Assembly: GCF_009498525.1 (NCBI RefSeq)
Contig: NZ_QSNT01000006.1
Location: 1-64,000, forward strand
Source: Rhizobium sp. ICMP 5592
GTDB lineage: Bacteria; Pseudomonadota; Alphaproteobacteria; Rhizobiales; Rhizobiaceae
Reading direction: 5' to 3'
DNA: 64,000 nt
The notes beneath the pieces were generated by a model. It was not told the DNA's origin. It saw nothing but the letters and a program-made list of their open reading frames with translations, and did not search any database. This document shows positions 18,942-28,510 of the stretch, piece by piece. Within the stretch, counting starts at the first letter, position 1. Every line of letters begins with the position of its first letter. A program made the position numbers and the translations under genes.

Positions 18942-19534
18942 CGGATCTGTTTCAGGAGCCTGAGGACGCGATACCCCTTGAACCGCAAGAGCGAGAGGGT
19001 CTACTTCAGACATGGATCACGCACCGCCGTGATCTCAACGAGGCGGAGCAGGAAAACATCGTCGAGGGTGCGGCCTGGGCGCGCGGTCGCCGACGCGTAT
19101 CGCTTGAGCGAATGCTCAGCGAGGAGTTCATGCGAACACTGCACAAGCGGATGTTTGGAGACGTCTGGGAATGGGCCGGCACCTTCCGAACGACGGAGCG
19201 CAACATCGGCGTCCAAGCCTACCGCATCGGAGTGGAGCTCGCGAGCCTGTTAAGCGACGTCCGCTATTGGGTTGAGCATGAGACATTTCCGTTGGATGAA
19301 ATAGCGATCAGATTCCATCACCGCCTGGTTGCGATCCACCCGTTTCCAAACGGAAACGGCCGCCACGCTCGCTTGGCGGCCGATCTTCTGATCGAACGCC
19401 TTGGCGGCGAGCGTTTCAGTTGGGGCGGCGGAACTCTGGTGGATGTCGGTGAACTGCGCACTCGCTACGTCGCAGCCCTGCGCGCAGCAGACAACCATGA
19501 TATCGCGCTGCTGCTAGAATTCGCACGCACCTGA
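18938..19534 (+). CDS. Mobile mystery protein B (Fic-domain AMP-transferase-like toxin)
   Basis: A 198-residue Fic protein. The catalytic loop HPFPNGNGRHAR (about residues 131-142) matches the active Fic consensus HPFx(D/N)GNGR, with the invariant His and both Gly-Asn steps intact, so transfer of AMP or a related nucleotide moiety to target proteins is likely. The N-terminal part holds LERMLSEEFMRTLHKRMFGDVW, the helix that precedes the Fic core. Start overlaps the stop of the HTH partner. As in other Fic toxin-antitoxin pairs, the upstream protein would restrain activity; here it is an HTH protein, not a typical FicA antitoxin. The target is unknown. Confidence 0.87.
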   Translation: MTDLFQEPEDAIPLEPQEREGLLQTWITHRRDLNEAEQENIVEGAAWARGRRRVSLERMLSEEFMRTLHKRMFGDVWEWAGTFRTTERNIGVQAYRIGVELASLLSDVRYWVEHETFPLDEIAIRFHHRLVAIHPFPNGNGRHARLAADLLIERLGGERFSWGGGTLVDVGELRTRYVAALRAADNHDIALLLEFART

Positions 19535-19940
19535 GAGGCGCGGCCTCTGTGCACATAGTTCGCCTTGAAAGGATCAGAACCGACAACCCTGTTGTTACGA
19601 AAGCTACCTGTCTGAAACTCCTCAGTAGCGGACATCGGGTTTGTGAGGTCGGCGACAAGCCCGATGCGATCGGGCGGTTCCCCGTGTAGGCGCATCTCCC
19701 TGCTGTGGCGCGGAAAGCCCCAGGGCACCGATTTGAGCGGGCGATAATCATTTTCCTCCAAGACGATCAGACCTTAGCTTCCCTCAATTGTCTCGGTCGG
19801 CCGGCTGATTGCCGGCGGGCCGTCAATGCCAAAATGCGCGGCGATCGCGTCGATCGCTCCGACGACTGCAAAAAGCCCCCTATGATATTGGCCGCCTGCG
19901 GGCCTTCTTATCGGACGATAAGTCCAAGTAGCCGGGTCTG
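19535..19940. other. Gap with no supportable gene
   Basis: Overlapping open frames on both strands have no family motifs I recognise. A minus-strand frame (19465-19761) has a plausible amino-acid composition but runs into the Fic gene and may be a remnant. Near 19867-19905 the minus strand has GC-rich inverted bases followed by TTTTT, a possible weak terminator for the exonuclease gene. Nothing else is seen. Confidence 0.4.
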
Positions 19941-20912
19941 TCAGGCCTTGAACCGGTCGAATGCAGTGAGCCTCTTGATCGGTGGATCTGCTTCATCCCA
20001 GCGGTAGATTTCCGAGCGAAGATAGTGAAGTTCGTCGTCGAGGCCCTCTTCCGCAATTTCGATCCACCAGGATTTCGGACGTCCATCACTCCCGTCCGAC
20101 CAACGATAGCCTCGCGCTTTCAGGTGATCCTTCATGTCGAACGGGCTGTTTTCCGCGAAAATACGAACGCGCGATCGCTGGCTCGCTTCATAGAGCTCGG
20201 CAAACGGCGTTGGCTCCGTTCCCGCCCCACCCTGCACGAGGACTTCGAGCAGGGCAAAGCAATCGTCGACGGCCCGATGGCCCTCGTGAAAGTAGCCCGC
20301 CTGCCCAATCAGGTAGCCGAGCTTGGTACCCTCGAAGCCGCGTGCCGACCAATCGATTTCGGAGACCGAGCAGGCCCACGCCTTTCCGTTGAAGATGGGC
20401 GAGAATGCCTCGCAGAACGGCCGGTCGAAGCCGGCGTTGTGCGCAATGACGAGATCGGCCGGCTCGACCACGGCGCGCAATTGGCGGAGATCGATCATCT
20501 GGCCGGCCACCATCTCGTCCGTGATGCCGGTAAGACGGATGACTTCCGGTGGGATCGAAACGCTCGGCTGCTGCAATCCGCCATAGACGCCAATGACATC
20601 GCCGATATTGCCAGCTACGTCGAATGTGAATGCGACGGCGCCGATTTCGATGATCTCGTCCTTGCGATGATTGAGGCCGGTGGTCTCGGTGTCGAGGATC
20701 ATGCCTTTCAGCGGAAATCCCGGTCGCGCGGACGCTGTGACAGAACGGGGTTCGAGCTTATTCAGAATGCGGTATCGGCCAGTCTCCTGGAGGTGCCGCA
20801 CCATATCCTCTTCGCTCAACGCAGCCGGAGAATGGCGTTTCGTCGCTGGGGAACTGGCCGCCTTCACAGGTGCGGCCTCAGGCGAAACAAACAGATCGAA
20901 CTGCCGTGTCAT
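19941..20912 (-). CDS. DnaQ-like DEDDh 3-prime to 5-prime exonuclease
   Basis: A 323-residue protein. The exonuclease domain spans about residues 68-235 with ExoI LDTETTGL, ExoII VIAHNAGFDRPFCE and ExoIII HRAVDDC, giving the metal-binding DEDD residues and the catalytic His of the DEDDh class (DNA polymerase III epsilon-like). A C-terminal extension has GYRWSDGSDGRPKSWW, as in many alphaproteobacterial stand-alone exonucleases. It should remove nucleotides from single-stranded 3-prime ends in repair or RNA/DNA turnover; no polymerase is encoded nearby. It diverges from the small gene at 21008. Confidence 0.85.
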   Translation of the reverse strand: MTRQFDLFVSPEAAPVKAASSPATKRHSPAALSEEDMVRHLQETGRYRILNKLEPRSVTASARPGFPLKGMILDTETTGLNHRKDEIIEIGAVAFTFDVAGNIGDVIGVYGGLQQPSVSIPPEVIRLTGITDEMVAGQMIDLRQLRAVVEPADLVIAHNAGFDRPFCEAFSPIFNGKAWACSVSEIDWSARGFEGTKLGYLIGQAGYFHEGHRAVDDCFALLEVLVQGGAGTEPTPFAELYEASQRSRVRIFAENSPFDMKDHLKARGYRWSDGSDGRPKSWWIEIAEEGLDDELHYLRSEIYRWDEADPPIKRLTAFDRFKA

Positions 20913-21007
20913 TCGCTATCTCTGGTCCATTCTTGAAACAACTCTCCGGACTGCATCGTCCGCCAAATCCGCTATAAGGCATCTGCTCGAACAAATCAGG
21001 GGGAATC

Positions 21008-21214
21008 ATGGACACCGTGGAAATCAGCAGCCGCAGCGACTTCGCCCTGTGGGCAATCCAGCGCGCGCAGGCAATCGTGACGGCCGAAGGCGCCGCCTTT
21101 GCGATAGCTGCCCGTGATATGAATGAGGACGCGCTGGCCGAGACTGCGGCCGCACTTGGCAAGGCCATCAGCGATGCCATGCTCGAGGTCTTCGACGGCC
21201 TGCTCGATGAATAA
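21008..21214 (+). CDS. Small hypothetical protein, 68 residues
   Basis: A helical, Ala-rich acidic protein (DFALWAIQRAQAIVTAEGAAFA) with no signal peptide or membrane segment. The start is supported by AGGGGG seven bases upstream. It is divergent from the exonuclease gene and ends 78 bp before the AbiEi gene. I do not recognise a family; similar small DUF proteins occur near mobile DNA in rhizobia. Confidence 0.6.
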   Translation: MDTVEISSRSDFALWAIQRAQAIVTAEGAAFAIAARDMNEDALAETAAALGKAISDAMLEVFDGLLDE

Positions 21215-21246
21215 TCTAAATTGTTTGGCTTTTAGAAATGGCATTA

Positions 21247-21278
21247 CTGACCAACATTTTGATATAATTTTTGGTCAG
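21247..21278. promoter_or_regulatory. Inverted repeat around a -10 box upstream of the AbiEi gene
   Basis: CTGACCAA (21247-21254) and TTGGTCAG (21271-21278) are perfect 8-bp inverted arms 16 bp apart, with TATAAT at 21263-21268 between them. AbiEi antitoxins of the AbiE system are known to repress their own operon by binding inverted repeats in the promoter, so this fits an autoregulatory operator. It also argues against the TTG at 21271 as the AbiEi start because that codon is inside the operator. Confidence 0.65.
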
Positions 21279-21291
21279 AGATTGCGTCGAC

Positions 21292-22011
21292 ATGCCTGAT
21301 CCCACATCCGATACCCTGGAGCGCATTCACGCACGCATCGCCAAGGCCGCTCCCGCCGGCGTCTGGTCACGGGCCGATTTTCTCGATATCGGAACACCCA
21401 ATGCTATCGAGAAGGCCCTCCAGCGCCTTGCCAATCGCGGTGACATTCGCCGCCCTCACCGTGGGCTATACGATAAGCCCACCACGAGCCAATTGACGGG
21501 AAAGATGGTTTTTCCGCCGCGCGCCTCATTCATCGAAGCCATTGCCCGGCGCGACAAGCTGCGAGTCCTCGTCGACGGCATGACAGCCGCCAACGACCTG
21601 GGTCTCACCACAGCTGTCCCGGCGCGTTCGACCATCTATGCCGATACCTACCCGAGGACGATCGAGATCGAAGCCAATGCCGGCGACCCGAAGGCGACCA
21701 AACCGGTTATCTACACGCTGGATTTCAAGCGAATCTCGGCGAAGACCGCCTTCTGGGCGGGGCGCCCGGCAATGCGCGTGATCCAGGCGCTCAACTGGTT
21801 CCGGGACGAGCGATCCAACCTGGATACCGTGGTCGATGGTATCGTGCACCACTTGGCGCGAAACCCGCACCGGAACGCGATCATCGAGGATCTGCGCGAA
21901 AATATTCATGCCATCCCCGCCTGGGTGTACTCCGCCGTGGAGAGCATAACCCGCTCTCCATTCGTTTCACGCCAAGAAGCAACGGAAGACCATGAAGCAG
22001 GCGTTCATTGA
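21292..22011 (+). CDS. AbiEi-family antitoxin (DUF6088), apparently orphan
   Basis: A 239-residue protein. The N-terminal winged helix (WSRADFLDIGTPNAIEKALQ, then LANRGDIRRPHRGLYDKP) matches the DUF6088/AbiEi antitoxin family of type IV toxin-antitoxin systems; the rest is the AbiEi C-terminal lobe with RRDKLRVLVDGMTAANDLGLT. In AbiE systems this protein represses transcription while the AbiEii nucleotidyltransferase is the toxin. Its 3-prime end overlaps the start of an AbiEii-like stub that stops after 24 residues, so no toxin is encoded here. The ATG at 21292 is chosen over a TTG at 21271. Confidence 0.82.
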   Translation: MPDPTSDTLERIHARIAKAAPAGVWSRADFLDIGTPNAIEKALQRLANRGDIRRPHRGLYDKPTTSQLTGKMVFPPRASFIEAIARRDKLRVLVDGMTAANDLGLTTAVPARSTIYADTYPRTIEIEANAGDPKATKPVIYTLDFKRISAKTAFWAGRPAMRVIQALNWFRDERSNLDTVVDGIVHHLARNPHRNAIIEDLRENIHAIPAWVYSAVESITRSPFVSRQEATEDHEAGVH

Positions 22012-22068
22012 AATCCTCCGCTCGACCGCGGATGAGCAAAGGGCTTTCCTTGAAATGAACCATCCATG
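21993..22068 (+). pseudogene. AbiEii toxin N-terminal stub
   Basis: Starts in the usual overlapping position at the 3-prime end of the AbiEi gene and encodes MKQAFIEILRSTADEQRAF, which resembles N-termini of AbiEii/AbiGii nucleotidyltransferase toxins, then a TGA after 24 codons. The nucleotidyltransferase core is missing because the sequence switches to an Hsp70 fragment at about 22060. Identification rests on position and a short match. Confidence 0.6.
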
Positions 22069-22179
22069 ATCTACGGGATTGATCTCGGTACAACGAATTC
22101 CCTCATCGCAGCCTTCGATGGCAATGGACTAAAACTGGCTCCGAATATTCACGGCGACGTGCTGCCCCCTCGGTCATAG
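22066..22179 (+). pseudogene. Hsp70/DnaK-like 5-prime fragment with frameshift
   Basis: The ATG at 22066 begins MIYGIDLGTTNSLIAAFDG, an Hsp70 start with the phosphate-1 motif DLGTTNS, and reaches a stop at 22179. A one-base shift near 22163 restores PSVIGLGS, matching the LTPSVV region of Hsp70 proteins, to about 22200, where an IS3 remnant in the opposite orientation begins. Only some 45 of about 550-600 residues remain, so no chaperone is made. Confidence 0.65.
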
Positions 22180-22215
22180 GTTTGGGCAGCCTGGCGGTGG
22201 ATTTTACGCATCTTT

Positions 22216-22410
22216 TCACTTGAGAAAGGACATGGGAGGGGCTCGGACCGCACAGCCCATAGGCAAATCGAGGCATTGCTCGTATTCCCGGTGCCAGCCC
22301 TGCAGGGCATTCTTGATCGGGTAACCCAGCTGACGAATGGTCGCCCGGACACGTTTGCCCAGCTTGATGTAGAGCTCGACCGCTCGGATCCTGTCTTCGT
22401 ATGAATACAT
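22216..22410 (-). mobile_element. IS3-family OrfA fragment
   Basis: A minus-strand frame encodes MYSYEDRIRAVELYIKLGKR, a typical IS3-family OrfA N-terminus with helix-turn-helix residues ATIRQLGYP and WHREYEQ. It ends after about 55 matching residues, and no OrfB or second terminus is seen. The short hairpin CTACC-TACTT-GGTAG at 22414-22428 is close to its start. It is a dead fragment that may have mediated the AbiEii and Hsp70 truncations. Confidence 0.7.
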
Positions 22411-22504
22411 GAACTACCTACTTGGTAGTCTAAGTTTTCGTCCGCATCCCCGTTCGACCAGCTGTGCGACCCCGAGGAAACGCCATGATGATTTGTCTTT
22501 CCGG

Positions 22505-22798
22505 CAGAAAGTGCTTATCCTTATCGCATTGAAATATTGTCAGGAATCGATGTTTATGGAACTGACTTTTACGCTGGCGGTCTGCTTGCAATTGCCCTGG
22601 CTCTTTACATGATGCTGTCTTCGTGGGGGAAAATCTCTCTCCTTCAAGATCAAGTGCCTAATCTTTAGCGTGCTCGTCTTCTGCATGGCGGCGTTCTGGT
22701 GCGTGGTCTACGGACCAGACAAATGGCTGCTGATACAAGCCGGCATTATCATCGTCGTTGCGACGCTGGTCGGTCTCATGTCCTCAGGCAAAGCTTGA
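22505..22798 (+). pseudogene. Frameshifted small membrane protein remnant
   Basis: One frame encodes a hydrophobic segment (DFYAGGLLAIALALYMML) to a stop at 22667; shifted by one base near 22625, another frame continues with two more hydrophobic segments (CLIFSVLVFCMAAFW and AGIIIVVATLVGLM) and ends at 22798. Neither frame alone has a sensible start and full length. I read it as a small multi-span membrane protein disrupted by one indel; a sequencing error is possible. Family unknown. The remaining bases up to 22959 are AT-rich and should hold the diguanylate cyclase promoter. Confidence 0.4.
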
Positions 22799-22959
22799 TC
22801 GGAATTGTCGTGCCTCGCCGGGAGAAATGGCAGCTTTAACGGCAAGATGGCAATCTGGGTAAATTTTGTGCAGAATATAATATTTTCGTCAACGTTCGCA
22901 AAATATTCAATTCTTCCAGATAATGCGGCGCCAATGAATGACCATTGGTGCATTACTTG

Positions 22960-24126
22960 ATGATCAACGAACTTGATATGCCAACGGTGCTCTTCCTGCA
23001 GAAGACATCTTATATCGCCGGTGCAATGACCTTAGGGTATCTGCGAGTTACCTCGACTGAAAGCCGCGGGGTCGGACTGCTCGCGGCCAGTTTCGTTGTC
23101 CTGGCCGGAGGTTCAACCCTTGCCGGACATGCCGAAATCCATCCCGCGCTCTACGGTCCTCTCAGCCTCATCAATATCGTTCTTGCAGTACTGGGATATT
23201 GCCTGCTCGGGTTGGCCTTTATCGTGATCAGTAACCCCGATCGAAAAATAAACACGGCGCTTGTACTCATACCGGCCGCGTTAACGCTGGCAACGGGATT
23301 GATCACAGCATTCCATCTGAACAACACGTATCGAGCGACGACCTTTACTTTTCTCGGCTGCTTGACGATGGCTGCCACGGCGGTCGTCGTGTACCTTGAC
23401 GCACACCGTGAGCCACTTCCTATCCGGAAACTTGTTGCGGCGATTCTTGCCGCCGCCAGCCTCCTCTCCTTGATCATGAGTCTGGAATTCTGGTTCGGCA
23501 CCTTTCCTCTGCTCGATGTGGCGAGCGGCTTTTTCCTAATGATCCTTTCCAAGTTCGTGCTCGCGATTGCGATCGTGATTTTCGTCAGCGAACGCCAGCA
23601 TATGAAGATTAGGCATCTGGCCGATCATGACGCTCTTACAGGCCTTCACAATCGTCGCTTTTTCAATGCGAATGCGCCCAGACAGCCCCTGCGGGGCGAC
23701 GCTATTCTCTATCTCGATATAGATCATTTCAAGCAGCTGAACGATCGTTGGGGGCATGCCGCAGGCGACGAAGTTCTCGCGACAATGGCTCGGGCGGTAC
23801 AATCGATTTTACCGCAGTCGGCATTGCTTGCACGTCACGGGGGAGAGGAATTCATAGTTTTCCTACCTGCAAGAGCCGGCGACGCATTACTCCATGCCGA
23901 GCGGATCCGCCAAGCCGTCGCTGAGCTTCGCTATCCTACACTTGGGACCGAGATGACCGTGACCACGAGCATTGGTATAGCAAGAGTCGTGCAAGAACAT
24001 TCGGAACTCTCGGATCTTTGCCGGGAAGCCGACCGCGCCTTGTATTTAGCTAAAGCCGCAGGCCGAAACCGTGTTTGTGACGCCGAGCTCAACTCCGCTC
24101 CGGAGAATTGTCGGCGCTCGGCATGA
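22960..24126 (+). CDS. Membrane-anchored GGDEF diguanylate cyclase
   Basis: A 388-residue protein. The N-terminal half has about six membrane-spanning segments (residues ~10-205), and the C-terminal half is a GGDEF domain: DALTGLHNRRFF, DIDHFKQLND and the active-site loop HGGEEF, an accepted active variant. It probably makes cyclic di-GMP from two GTP in response to a membrane signal. No RxxD inhibitory site (it would lie five residues before GGEEF) is evident. The ATG at 22960 is chosen over a TTG at 22945; an internal ATG at 22978 is also possible. No partner phosphodiesterase is nearby, so it is likely monocistronic. Confidence 0.85.
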   Translation: MINELDMPTVLFLQKTSYIAGAMTLGYLRVTSTESRGVGLLAASFVVLAGGSTLAGHAEIHPALYGPLSLINIVLAVLGYCLLGLAFIVISNPDRKINTALVLIPAALTLATGLITAFHLNNTYRATTFTFLGCLTMAATAVVVYLDAHREPLPIRKLVAAILAAASLLSLIMSLEFWFGTFPLLDVASGFFLMILSKFVLAIAIVIFVSERQHMKIRHLADHDALTGLHNRRFFNANAPRQPLRGDAILYLDIDHFKQLNDRWGHAAGDEVLATMARAVQSILPQSALLARHGGEEFIVFLPARAGDALLHAERIRQAVAELRYPTLGTEMTVTTSIGIARVVQEHSELSDLCREADRALYLAKAAGRNRVCDAELNSAPENCRRSA

Positions 24127-24311
24127 TGCAGAACCATGACCAGCCACGGCCGCTTCCCCCGCCGCTATGACCCCGGGCAGGCTGTAGTCGCATCTTAACA
24201 TCTGCCCGCCACTGCAGTGCAGATCCAAAACGAACCAACACTTCAGCGAGAAGTGCAGTTAACTAGTATTAGCTACAATCTCCAGAACGAATTGACATGC
24301 CAAGCTCTCCG

Positions 24312-24480
24312 TCAGACCAACAATAGGATCAGTGCCGGAAACGTCACGATGATGCCGAGCTTGAAGAAAGCCCATGCTCCAGTGCAGGCCCTCCCGGCGT
24401 AAGACGGCAAGCCACAAAATCGTGGCCAGCGAGCCGGTAACGGAAAGGTTGGGGCCAAGATCGACGCCGATCAGTGGCAT
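24312..24480 (-). pseudogene. ArsB-like arsenite pump C-terminal remnant
   Basis: The frame from 24480 reads PLIGVDLGPNLSVTGSLAT, then ILWLAVLRREG, the conserved ending of ArsB arsenite permeases. A one-base shift after about residue 37 is needed to read FFKLGIIVTFPALILLLV and a TGA at 24312-24314. The first 350 or so residues are absent and the inositol-type permease gene begins at once on the other side. The rest of the gap 24127-24517 shows no gene. Confidence 0.65.
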
Positions 24481-24517
24481 GCCCCGCCTTGAGACGTCCG
24501 AAAATGCCTCGGCTGTT

Positions 24518-25543
24518 CTAACGTTTCGCCCGCTTCTTCTGACGATAGACGTCGATGGCCACGGCAGCGATGATGATGACGCCCTTGGCGATTTCCTGAT
24601 AGTATGCGTCGACGTTCAGAAAGGTGAAGCCTGAGATCATCACGCCGAGGATGACCGTGCCGATCACCGTGCCGGCAATGCGTCCGACGCCGCCGGTGAG
24701 CGAGGTGCCGCCAATGACAGCCGCTGCGATCGCATCCAATTCATATGTGACACCCATGCCGGCCTGCGCCGTCTGGACGCGAGCCGCCGTGATGATGCCC
24801 GCAAGACCCGCCAGCAGACCGGCGATCGCGTAGACCTTGACCAGATGCGCCTCGACATTGATGCCAGAGACGCGCGCCGCCTGAATGTTGGCGCCGATCG
24901 CATAGGTGAACTTGCCGTAGCGCGTGTAGCGCAGCACGATATGGAAAGCGAAGGCAACCACCAGGAAGACGATGACGGGCCAGATGCCAGTGCCGATGAA
25001 GTTGAACTGGTCGGTGAGGCCCGAGATCGGCTGCCCCTTGGTATAAAGCTTCGACAGGCCGCGCGCTGACACCATCATGCCGAGCGTGGCGATGAAAGGG
25101 GGTATCTTCGTTCTGGTGATCAGCAGGCCGTTGACGTAGCCGGCGGCAAGGCCGATCAGCAGGCCGATGCCGATCGGAACGAAGAACGGCAGATCGGTGA
25201 GCGCCGGATAGAGCGCCCGTGCCCAGGTGGAGGACTGGGCAAAGCTGGCAGCGATCATCGCTGTCAAACCGACGACGGAGCCGGATGAGAGGTCGATGCC
25301 CCCGGTGATGATAACTTGCGTCACCCCGACCGAGATGATCCCGATGACCGAGACCTGCAGGATCATGATCTTCAGGCGCTGGATGTTGAGCAGGAAGCTC
25401 TGGCCGACAAAGATCCAGCCGAGAACCTCACAGACGAGTGCAATGCCGATCAGCACCAGAAAGATGCCGAGTTCCGGCGGTACGCGGCGGCGCCTCGAGC
25501 GCGTCAGCGGCGCTGCGATCGTCTCTGCGACTTTGCTAACCAT
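24518..25543 (-). CDS. iatP: Sugar/inositol ABC transporter permease (RbsC family)
   Basis: A 341-residue integral membrane protein with about nine or ten hydrophobic segments and the BPD_transp_2 signatures of RbsC-like permeases (GGIDLSSGSVVGL, AIGANIQAARVSGIN, GGTSLTGGVGRIAGT). It forms the translocation pore for a periplasmic sugar-binding protein. It is the last gene of a three-gene operon (binding protein, ATPase, permease), the order seen for inositol transporters ibpA-iatA-iatP in Sinorhizobium. A strong GGGAGG precedes the ATG. The inositol assignment is based on the binding protein and the upstream IolR-like sites; ribose or another sugar is possible. Confidence 0.8.
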   Translation of the reverse strand: MVSKVAETIAAPLTRSRRRRVPPELGIFLVLIGIALVCEVLGWIFVGQSFLLNIQRLKIMILQVSVIGIISVGVTQVIITGGIDLSSGSVVGLTAMIAASFAQSSTWARALYPALTDLPFFVPIGIGLLIGLAAGYVNGLLITRTKIPPFIATLGMMVSARGLSKLYTKGQPISGLTDQFNFIGTGIWPVIVFLVVAFAFHIVLRYTRYGKFTYAIGANIQAARVSGINVEAHLVKVYAIAGLLAGLAGIITAARVQTAQAGMGVTYELDAIAAAVIGGTSLTGGVGRIAGTVIGTVILGVMISGFTFLNVDAYYQEIAKGVIIIAAVAIDVYRQKKRAKR

Positions 25544-25576
25544 GGTTCAATCCTCCCTTGCGATGGCCGGCCCGGA

Positions 25577-27118
<1,542 letters not shown>

Positions 27119-27193
27119 CTTTTCTCTCCCGGAAAGTGGCAAAATTCGTGAGGATGCGGGCTCACGCGCCCGCATCCGTCGATAGCGGCAGCG

Positions 27194-28123
27194 TCAGTTC
27201 TTCTTGACGAAGTCCTTGACGTTTGCCGGCGTCACGAGCTGGAAGGGAATGTAGACCTTCTTCTCGACCTTTTCGCCCTTGGCAAGCTTCAGCGCGGCGT
27301 CCACAGCACCCTTGCCCTGGCCGGCGGCGTCCTGGAACACCGTGACCTTCAGATCGCCGGCCTGCATCGAAGCCAAAGCATCCTGCGTGGCATCGACGCC
27401 GGCGACGACGATTTTGTCGAGCGACTTGCCGGAAGCCTTCAGCGCCTGGATCGCGCCGATCGCCATTTCATCGTTATTGGCGATGACAGCATCGAATTCG
27501 AGACCGCTGGAGAGCCAGTTGGTCACAAGGTCGGCGCCCTGGGTACGCTGCCAATTGGCGGTCTGTTCCTGGACGATGGTGATGCCCTTGCATTCGTCGG
27601 TGGCGAGAACGTCATGCACGTCCTTGGTACGCATGCGGGCTGCCTGGTTGGAGAGCTCGCCCATCATGACGACGGCCTTGCCTTTGCCGCCGAGAAGCCG
27701 GCACACTTCCTTGGTTTCCAGCGTGCCGGATTCCTGCTCGTTGGAGGCGACGAATGCCTGCCCTTCCGGCAGGCTATCGACATTCGCCGGCTCGCGGTTG
27801 ACGTAAATCAGCGGGATCTTCGCCTCTGCCGCCAGCTTCGAGATGGCCGCCGTCGCATCCGTATCGACCGGGTTCACGATGATGGCATCGACTTTACTGG
27901 CGATGAAGTTCTGGATCTGGCTCTGCTGCTTGGCAATGTCGTTCTGCGCGTCTTCGACCTGCAGGTTCACGCCCTTCACGGTTTTGGCGTAGTCCTGCAT
28001 ACCGTTGCGCAGAACAGTCAGGAAGTTGTCGTCGAACAGCGCCATCGACACGCCGATGGTTTCGGCATGCGCCGCCGTCGAGAGCATAAGCGCCATAGCT
28101 GAGCCAAGGATAAGTTTTCTCAT
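27194..28123 (-). CDS. ibpA: Periplasmic inositol-type sugar-binding protein
   Basis: About 309 residues with a signal peptide (LILGSAMALMLSTAAHA) and a Peripla_BP_4 fold. The mature start ETIGVSMALFDDNFLTVLRNG resembles rhizobial IbpA and MocB-type inositol/rhizopine binders, and VNPVDTDATAAISKLA is the hinge and ligand region typical of the group. It captures the sugar and delivers it to the permease. Upstream at 28272 is a GGAA-N6-TTCC site, the motif reported for the IolR regulator in Sinorhizobium meliloti. The ATG at 28123 is chosen over one 33 bases upstream because of signal peptide shape. The exact ligand could also be scyllo-inositol, rhizopine or another cyclitol. Confidence 0.78.
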   Translation of the reverse strand: MRKLILGSAMALMLSTAAHAETIGVSMALFDDNFLTVLRNGMQDYAKTVKGVNLQVEDAQNDIAKQQSQIQNFIASKVDAIIVNPVDTDATAAISKLAAEAKIPLIYVNREPANVDSLPEGQAFVASNEQESGTLETKEVCRLLGGKGKAVVMMGELSNQAARMRTKDVHDVLATDECKGITIVQEQTANWQRTQGADLVTNWLSSGLEFDAVIANNDEMAIGAIQALKASGKSLDKIVVAGVDATQDALASMQAGDLKVTVFQDAAGQGKGAVDAALKLAKGEKVEKKVYIPFQLVTPANVKDFVKKN

Positions 28124-28271
28124 GATTTTCCTCCCAATTGCGGTGTCCGGCCACACCCCTCATTAATACCGGAACCCTCGGCTTCGACCGCAGGGCCAAC
28201 AATCCAAGCTGCCATCACTCCCATAACAGCAGCCCAAAAACGGAACAAACAAACCGTAAAATTCCCTATGC

Positions 28272-28285
28272 GGAATATTTATTCC
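28272..28285. promoter_or_regulatory. GGAA-N6-TTCC site (IolR-like operator)
   Basis: GGAATATTTATTCC, arms GGAATA and TATTCC, about 150 bp upstream of the binding-protein gene. GGAA-N6-TTCC is the reported IolR box in S. meliloti, a repressor of inositol genes. A second GGAA-N6-TTCC lies at 28424-28437 inside a longer palindrome. Confidence 0.6.
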
Positions 28286-28410
28286 ATTTCCCAGGGAAAA
28301 CGTCAACACTATTTTGTAACCGTCCTGGCGGAGACGAAATTCTCAGGGCAATAACAGAGTTTTCAATGGGGAAAGGCTGTAAAAGCCGGGGTTCGACCCC
28401 ACATCTCAGC

Positions 28411-28450
28411 CACTCGATCCGATGGAACGGACATTCCATCGGATCGAGTG
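28411..28450. repeat. Perfect 17-bp inverted repeat with GGAA-N6-TTCC at its centre
   Basis: Left arm CACTCGATCCGATGGAA (28411-28427) and right arm TTCCATCGGATCGAGTG (28434-28450) are exact reverse complements with a 6-bp loop. The inner bases form GGAA-N6-TTCC. No T-run follows on either strand, so it is not a typical terminator. It lies between the divergent inositol-type operon and the DUF1993 gene; it may be a strong operator, a transcript hairpin or a small palindromic repeat. The rest of the intergenic region 28124-28510 holds no gene. Confidence 0.8.
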
Positions 28451-28510
28451 ACGTAAAACGCCGTCGATATCGGGCCGAATACCCCCACCGGCCGACAATG
28501 GAGAACCAGC

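Noticed and set aside
19465..19761. 98-codon minus-strand frame downstream of the Fic gene
   Set aside because: Overlaps the Fic gene, lacks a ribosome site and matches nothing I know; kept only as part of the gap description.
28375..28415. tRNA-like sequence with GGTTCGA T-loop and CTCAGCCA end
   Set aside because: No matching 5-prime acceptor or anticodon arm could be built and the T-stem does not pair well.
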